A stretch of DNA of 64,000 bases from Saccharomycopsis malanga (taxonomy: Eukaryota; Ascomycota; Saccharomycetes; Ascoideales; Saccharomycopsidaceae), in the NCBI GenBank assembly GCA_004014935.1, contig CP025321.1, positions 2,480,001-2,544,000 of the forward strand, given 5' to 3'. Below the pieces are notes generated by a model that was not told the DNA's origin, ran no database searches, and worked only from the letters and a program-made list of their open reading frames with translations. Position numbers and translations under genes: made by a program. Of the stretch, positions 58,096 through 64,000 are shown piece after piece. Numbering within the stretch: the first letter of the stretch is position 1; each line of letters starts with the position of its first letter.

Positions 58096-60924
58096 GATGA
58101 AGGTGGTAAAGATACCGTGGCTATGCCATGAAGGTAAGTGGAATTGGGAAAGCTTGGGAGGCAGAGATACTGACAATTTACAGAGCAGCGGAAAAAGTTT
58201 GAGATATATTCATTGAGTGTGAGTGCAGATGGGTCTCGGCTAGCTTCAGGAGGGTTGGGTATGTTTGTGGTATTATAGAATGTATAGAAGTGTACGGCAC
58301 TAACATTTGTAGATGGACAAGTTCGGATCTGGTCGTTGGAGACCATTTCACAGTTTGAGCATTATTCAGGAGGACCAGCAAAAGACATGAATAAAAAGGA
58401 GACGAGACCAGCAGGGGGCTTGCAGGACACAGGCACCAGAGAGGCACCAGACAAGTCGTTATGGCGGCCGTCGTGCAGCATGGCAAGACACACAGGAGCA
58501 GTGACAACAGTAAAGTTCTCGCCGTCAGGCCGGTTTCTTGCGACAGGGTCGGACGACCGAGTGGTTCTTATATGGGAAAAGGACGAGGAGTTGTCGCAGA
58601 GACCAAAGGCGTTTGGCGAGACGCAGAGCGAGCTTGAACACTGGACAGTGCGTAAGAGATTGGTTGCCCACGACAACGACGTCCAGGACATTGCGTGGGC
58701 GCCGGATTGCAGCATCTTGGTGACCGTAGGCTTGGACAGATCGATTATTATATGGAGCGGGTCGAATTTCGACAAGCTCAAGCGGTTTGACATCCACAAC
58801 TCGCATGTCAAGGGCGTAGTTTTCGATCCGGCAAACAAATACTTTGCCACGGCATCTGACGACCGTTCGGTCTTGATATTCAGATACCACAAGACCACTG
58901 TGTCCAACGAGATGACGTTCTCCATTGAGCACAAGGTGACCAAGCCGTTTGCGGGCTCGCCCTTGACCAGTTATTTCCGTAGGTTGTCCTGGTCGCCCGA
59001 TGGTCTGCATATAGCTGTGCCCAATGCCACCAATGGGCCTGTCACCTCCGTAGCTGTGATCAACCGGGGCGACTGGAACAGCGATATAAGCTTGATCGGC
59101 CACAGTTCTCCGTGTGAGGTGACCGCTTTCTCTCCCAGATTGTATGAGTTGTCTGTAGATGAATCCGGTGGCAGACTGCGAGCCAAAAACAAAAAGCCAA
59201 AGGTCTGTTCGGTGGTGGCAACCGCTGGCCAGGACCGAGTTTTGGCAATATGGAGCACGTCCTCAACGCGTCCTTTGCTTGTGGCCAATGATATATGCTA
59301 CAAAACTGTCACTGATTTGGCCTGGTCGCCAGACGGTTCCAAGCTTTTTCTCAGCTCCTTGGATGGCTCAATCACTGTTTTATTCTTTGGTCCTAACGAA
59401 TTAGGAACCGAGGTGCCTTTGGAGGCAAACGACTCTTATTTATACCGGTATGGTGGCGACAGGGAATCAGTGGTGTTTCCTGAAAGTGTGGACCAGTTAA
59501 AATTAGAAGAACAAGCCATTACAAAGAATAGTGGAAACCCGTTGAAATTAGAAGATCAAACTATTACAAAGAAAAGTGGAAACCAGTCAAAATTAGAAGA
59601 TCAAACCATTAAAAACAAAAGCGTAAACCAGTCAAAATTAGAAGAACAAAAAAAAAGCGTTATTGAAAACAAAATGGAAAAGTTGATGAAAAAAAAAATG
59701 CCACCAGCTAAAATAACGCCTGAAAACTCTTTAAAAATTGTAGATTCTTTGCTGTCCAAAATAACTAAACCAATAACAACACTCACGCCTCGTAAAAAGA
59801 TCCAACAGGTGGTGAAAATCACAAAGGATGGGAAAAAACGTGTAGCTCCAATGCTAATGACCACCACTTCTCTGAAACCCGCTTCTAAAGAGTTTTCAAG
59901 TGCAATTGCAAGCACCGCACAACAGGTCAGAGAATACAACTTGACCAAGAAAAACTTGCTCTCGTCATCTTTGTATAAAATCCCCAACATGGGTGTAAAA
60001 ACATTGGTTTCTGGCTTGAGAGAGCGAAAACATGAACCTTCCGACTTGCTGGGCGATGAAGACGCTGACAACTCCACTTTGAAACTCTACAGCTCGCAAA
60101 AAAATAACAGCAATACTACAAAACATCGGAAATCAACAGCAAAAAAGTATAAAGACCTAGAATACCCGCCGTATCTTCGCGACATTGTGCAAAACTCTAT
60201 TCAGCGAGTGGCATTTGCTAATTACAACGAATACTGCGTCAGAAACAGAAGCACTCTCGTCGTGCTCTCAGAAAGCCAGAACAAACTAAGCAATTGTGGC
60301 TCCAAGGTCTCGTTGCACATCCAGAACAATTACGAATTCGATAAAGACGACAAGTTTCTAGATAACGAGCATTCTACAATGCCAACAAGAGTCGTAAGCA
60401 CTGACGAGAACAGCAAAAAGCTATTCGAAACGTTTTTGCCTCATTCCATAGTAAATTGCATTGGCAATGAAGAATTGAAACTCTGGATCCTCGTCAGTGA
60501 CCAAGGGTCTATATTTTTGCTCTCATTTGCCGGAAAATTGCTCTATCCCCGTATAGATTTGGGCTCCAACATCTGCGCAATACGCAATTACAACAAGTAT
60601 TTGATGGCCATTTGCAACGACAGTCTTTTATATCTTTGGGATATAACCCTGTTCAAAATCTTATGTAGCAAAGTCTCCTTGGCTCCTATCATCAATGAAG
60701 TACATGTTTTCATCTCCAAAGACCCTAAAGACCTTCCCCCAAATTTCAAAAATGACGCTGCTGCCACACCTCAAAGGAAATTCCTCGCCTGCGAGATCAA
60801 CACCAAAGGAACTCCCATTTTTATTGTGGATGACGGCTCACTGTTCGCCTGGTCCTTTGACCTTTGTTCATGGGTTAATTTGGGTAATGTCGCCTTGTCT
60901 GACCTTGCTACTTTGGAAGTTTGA
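58096..60924 (+). CDS. HIR1: Histone regulatory/HIR complex subunit Hir1
   Basis: About 907 aa from three exons: 58096-58132, 58184-58258 and 58313-60924. Intron 1 (51 nt) has GTAAGT, TACTGAC and TACAG; intron 2 (54 nt) has GTATGT, CACTAAC and TTGTAG. The spliced N-terminus reads MKVVKIPWLCHE, EQRKKFEIYSLSVSADGSRLASGG and DGQVRIWS, matching Hir1 exactly in plan. The WD40 propeller (to about residue 400) includes SMARHTGAVTTVKFSPSGRF, HWTVRKRLVAHDNDVQDIAW and RRLSWSPDGLHIAVPNATNG. A charged linker with four 15-residue repeats (LKLEDQTITKKSGNQ type, 59497-59650) and the conserved HIRA C-terminal domain follow. The HIR complex deposits H3-H4 independently of replication and represses histone genes. 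Confidence 0.96.
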
Positions 60925-61030
60925 AAACTTTGCATGATAAATTACTACTTTTAGGAAGAATTTCAATTACATACTTAATAGGAATAGTTGAACGTTCAGA
61001 AAATGCTGGAATCATTTTTTTAATAGTATC

Positions 61031-61328
61031 TTATATTTCGTACATATAAGCTTCGTATCTACGCGCCATGTTTAAATCGACTTGGTAAAACCCAGTAGGG
61101 AAATCCCAAGCATGTCCTTTTGTTCATAATAATCTATCCCAATTGGTTCAAAGTAAGCACTAGAGTTTGGTCTAGGTCGTGACAGTTGCACTTGCCGATA
61201 AAGACATTCAGCATCGTAAAACAACAGCGAGTAAAAAGTGCTCATATGGGGAATCGAACCCGTGCTCCTGTTAGATCTTTTTTCTCTTCTCCAAGAGCAC
61301 TGACCACTGAGCCATACGGCCCAGCGGC
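61031..61328 (-). mobile_element. F1 SINE-like element
   Basis: Almost full length: 3' end TTATATTTCG, distal body TTAAATCGACTTGGTAAAACCC, mid body GCACTAGAGTTTGGTCTAGG and CATTCAGCATCGTAAAA, B-box complement GGAATCGAACC, and head CACTGAGCCATACGGCCCAGCGGC. Target duplication not recognisable. It lies in the HIR1 3' region. Confidence 0.8.
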
Positions 61329-63245
61329 TAACCATTAGGTTTTTTTTTTGAAAAAAAAGTTCTTCATGCAAGTCCTACAGCTAGCCACTTCTAACTTGCC
61401 ATAAATAATATCATATACATTGCATTACATGCACCGTACTGTACCGTACCGCCGTTATTTTTAACGGTTATGTAAGGGTGCTTGCTTGCATTTTACATTG
61501 TACATGCATATCTGCACATATTATTGCATGTACATTGCATATTTCGGTACGTATCATACCATCAATGCGTTCTCTTGCAGTATACCGAGACATTGGGTCA
61601 ATAAAGCCCTTGCGTTTCGCAATGCTATCGGGTTAGCATCTCAAGTAGTATGTTCTATCCCTCTCCAAACGGGACATGACCAAAACTCAAGTTAGCCGGC
61701 CGCCATTTTGGTATATACATATTTTATGCATGAAGTCATTCGTTAGTCCGTAGAAATGCAATTAATATATATCTTGACCCATTTAACAATATGACAATCC
61801 CTTTAGAATTGCAACAAAAATATGCACACCAACACCCAAACATAAAATTGTAACCTCCTTACACCACAGGAGGCTCATGTAAGTTAATATGATTTTGTAA
61901 CCCTTATGTTTTAATCAGTCATATGGTTAATTTTAATCTGAGGATCACGAATATATGGTTGAAATTCCTGTCGGATGTCAATATTATGCAAAATTATGAT
62001 TTTGAAAAAAATTAGGTGAGAGTTTTCGTACGATATATCAACAAGCATACACTAAAAAAGCACGAATAAGACCACATAATGTTTCCCGGTCTTTATTTTA
62101 TTGGATGGGTCACTTTTACAATAATTGGAACTGTAGTTTGGGCGACAGTGGCGTTTAAAGCCATTTTTTTGCTCAAGAGACCAAGGGTACACCCTATGAT
62201 CTTAAATCAAAATTTCGCCTTTGGCACGTGATAGTTTTCTTGTATAAAGTTATATACTGTTGATAAGATTGAGGGTGGTAATTTGGCTATATTAAAGGAG
62301 CCTTAAACGGCACATCCAAAAGTCATCATAATTCTTTGTCTATGTTGAGAGAAACTTATCTCCCGTGATCTATCAATGAAGCAGTAATATATTCATGCTG
62401 CTCTGTTTCTAGTGCCTCTATAATACTTTTCGTGTATTTTGAGGCTTACCACTGGATTAGCCGAAAATGAACTTTAGAAAGGCAATCAGGAAAGATAATT
62501 ATCAAAATTGTTTGGGTTTTTCGTTTTGCAATAATTGTATTTTGCACACTTTCCGGCGGACAAATCCACACTAAAGTTTTAAAAAAAAATACCGATGGCT
62601 AAATCAAGCTTGCTTTTTATGACAAGCATAAACATTAGTAAAAAAACCCAAATGCTGTAAAATAGAATACATATAAAAGTTGATGAAACTGTAAAAAGGT
62701 ATAGCCATGCATGTCGACGCATAGCACATGCGTTCATAACAGAATATATATAGGATGTAATTTGCAGTTTAGAAAGGTAGGACATATATTGTGGACAAGA
62801 CTCAGTATTGCTATGAGAAGAAAAACGCTTTTCCTAGGCGGCTGTAGGTGTTTGTAGGTTATAAAATCGATTAGGCTGTATAAATGTTTCTCGGGTTGGC
62901 TGCAGCGTACATACGTATGATTATACTTAACTAGACGTTAACAATTGTTTTAAGATGAAACTTGAAAGTTTTTATTTGTATAAATCTCTGGATAAGGGTT
63001 GCTTGATGCAAACTACTCTTCTGGTTGCCTAATGGACCACCTCATATAGTAGTACACGTGATTTCGAGACACGGTTGACAGTGTGTTTTCTTGTCCGAAA
63101 GAGATGATTACACCTCAATCAGTTTGACGAGTACAGATGAGGGCAAGAAGTAGCACATTTTGGATACCGGATTGAGCTATTGAACTGATCTTTTGGCGTG
63201 AATTTTTGGTGTGACTTTTTCTATTTTTATTTTGGCTGACGTAAA
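61329..63245. other. Intergenic region upstream of CRN1
   Basis: 1.9 kb with no secure gene. 61430-61560 is dense in TGCAT/GTACATGCAT and GTACCGTAC words; 62704-62735 has another GCATG cluster; CACGTGA occurs at 62224 and 63055. A 50-codon membrane-like frame within it is listed separately. Confidence 0.45.
62079..62231 (+). CDS. Possible 50-aa membrane protein
   Basis: ATG at 62079 to TGA at 62231. The product begins MFPGLYFIGWVTFTIIG and continues with a hydrophobic stretch and a basic LLKRPR end, so one clear transmembrane segment with a positive flank. Amino-acid make-up suits a small subunit of a membrane complex, but no family is recognised, and chance cannot be ruled out at this length. 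Confidence 0.3.
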   Translation: MFPGLYFIGWVTFTIIGTVVWATVAFKAIFLLKRPRVHPMILNQNFAFGT

Positions 63246-64000
63246 ATGAGGTAAGTTGTTAATGTGAGATGCGTAGACCAAATGTGAAATCCAGTAACTA
63301 ACAAGTGGGTAGTGGCAGATTTGTTCGTGCTTCGAAATATAGACATGTATTTGGCCAGGCTGCCAAAAAGGAGCTTTCGTATGACAATCTCAAGATTAGC
63401 AAGAATGCGTGGGACTCGAATTTGATCAAGGCAAACTCCAAGTATTTGTCAGTGAATTGGGAGTCTTCAGGCGGAGGAGCATTTGCAGTTATTCCTTTGA
63501 AAGAGGTTGGAAAAAGCCCCGACGTGGTTCCTCTTTTCCGGGGCCATACTGGAGCAGTTTTGGACACGGATTTCAACCCGTTCAACGAGCGAGTTGTCGC
63601 GTCTTCGTCAGATGATGGCAAGATAGCCATCTGGGAGATTCCCGAGGATTATTCTTTCTTCGACTACACCAACTCTGACGGCGAGCCAAAGGCAATAAAG
63701 CCAGTGAAAAAGTTGGCTGGACACTTGAGAAAAGTGGGCCATTTGAAATACCATCCTTTGGCAGAAAACATTCTTGTAAGTTCTTCTAACGATTACTCTG
63801 TCAAAGTATGGAATGTAGAAACTGGCAAGGCAATCTTGACTTTGCAGCATAAAGATTTGGTCACCTCTTTTGCATTCAGCTATGACGGCAACAGACTTGC
63901 CACCACTTCCAGAGATAAGAAAATTAGAGTCTGGGATTTAAGAACTGGCGAGCTTTTGCAAGAGGGTGCTGGCCATGGTGGTGCAAAGAACTCCAGATGT
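63246..64000 (+). CDS. CRN1: Coronin, 5' part
   Basis: Partial at the right edge. Exon 1 is only five bases (63246-63250, ATGAG); the 62-nt intron has donor GTAAGT, branch TAACTAAC and acceptor GGGTAG; exon 2 starts at 63313. The spliced start MSGRFVRASKYRHVFGQAAK matches yeast Crn1. The WD40 propeller follows: NWESSGGGAFAVIPL, PLFRGHTGAVLDTDFNPFN, SSSDDGKIAIWEIPEDY, VGHLKYHPLAENILVSSSND. Coronin binds F-actin and regulates Arp2/3 at actin patches. About 230 residues are visible; the C-terminal coiled coil lies beyond the window. Confidence 0.96.

Noticed and set aside
57631-58176. 181-codon minus-strand frame next to HIR1
   Set aside because: It runs from unique sequence into the F1 head at 57477-57782, and its product is a string of hydrophobic and low-information segments, so the length is accidental.
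1-64000. LTR retrotransposon, provirus or CRISPR array
   Set aside because: No long direct terminal repeats, no protease, polymerase or capsid-like frames, and no regularly spaced repeats were found. CRISPR arrays are not expected in a yeast.

Overview
This is a chromosomal window from a budding yeast (Saccharomycotina). It is AT-rich, gene density is moderate, and the introns are short with GTATGT/GTAAGT donors and CTAAC-type branch sites. A CTG codon sits where OGG1 proteins carry the conserved serine of the FICSSNNN motif, so CUG probably encodes serine. A secreted GH3 beta-glucosidase resembles, from memory, the Saccharomycopsis fibuligera enzymes from end to end. Together these suggest Saccharomycopsis or a close CUG-Ser relative; the genus is inference. 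All proteins described here use the standard code, so every CTG-encoded Leu should be read as a possible Ser.

Layout. 1-8 kb: an unassigned coiled-coil protein (-) and a small GPI wall protein (+), enclosed by a near-identical inverted pair of a dispersed repeat. 8-14 kb: glutamine synthetase GLN1 (-) and a ZAP1-type zinc-finger regulator (-). 14.7-19 kb: an alkenal/enone reductase (+), an intron-containing tRNA-Tyr, a small spliced gene of unknown role (-) and the WASP homologue LAS17 (+). 20-26.4 kb: UTP5 (-) diverging from spliced NCB2 (+), then spliced SWF1 (+). 27-34 kb: a divergent UPF1-type helicase (+) and an alternative NADH dehydrogenase (+). 35-43 kb: beta-glucosidase (-) diverging from spliced OGG1 (+); MRPL4 (-) diverging from LSM3 (+, two introns). 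44-56 kb: NTE1 (-), an unassigned coiled-coil protein (+), a Rab5/YPT52-type GTPase (-) and a GH17 wall glucanase (-). 58-64 kb: HIR1 (+, two introns) and the start of coronin CRN1 (+, running off the window). Apart from divergent gene pairs that share promoters, the genes are unrelated housekeeping, wall and trafficking functions; no pathway cluster is seen.

The intergenic DNA is the unusual part. About nineteen copies or fragments of a roughly 300-bp element (called F1 here) have a tRNA-like head with near-perfect Pol III A and B boxes, a common body and an ATT-type tail. Three copies have recognisable target-site duplications. A second family (F2, up to about 1.1 kb, five copies) also has a tRNA-like segment and shares the F1 3' terminus. 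A third repeat (F3) occurs twice. F1 and F2 look like SINE-type retroposons, a class rarely reported in budding yeasts, probably mobilised by an unseen LINE. No LTR element, capsid gene or reverse transcriptase is visible in the window.
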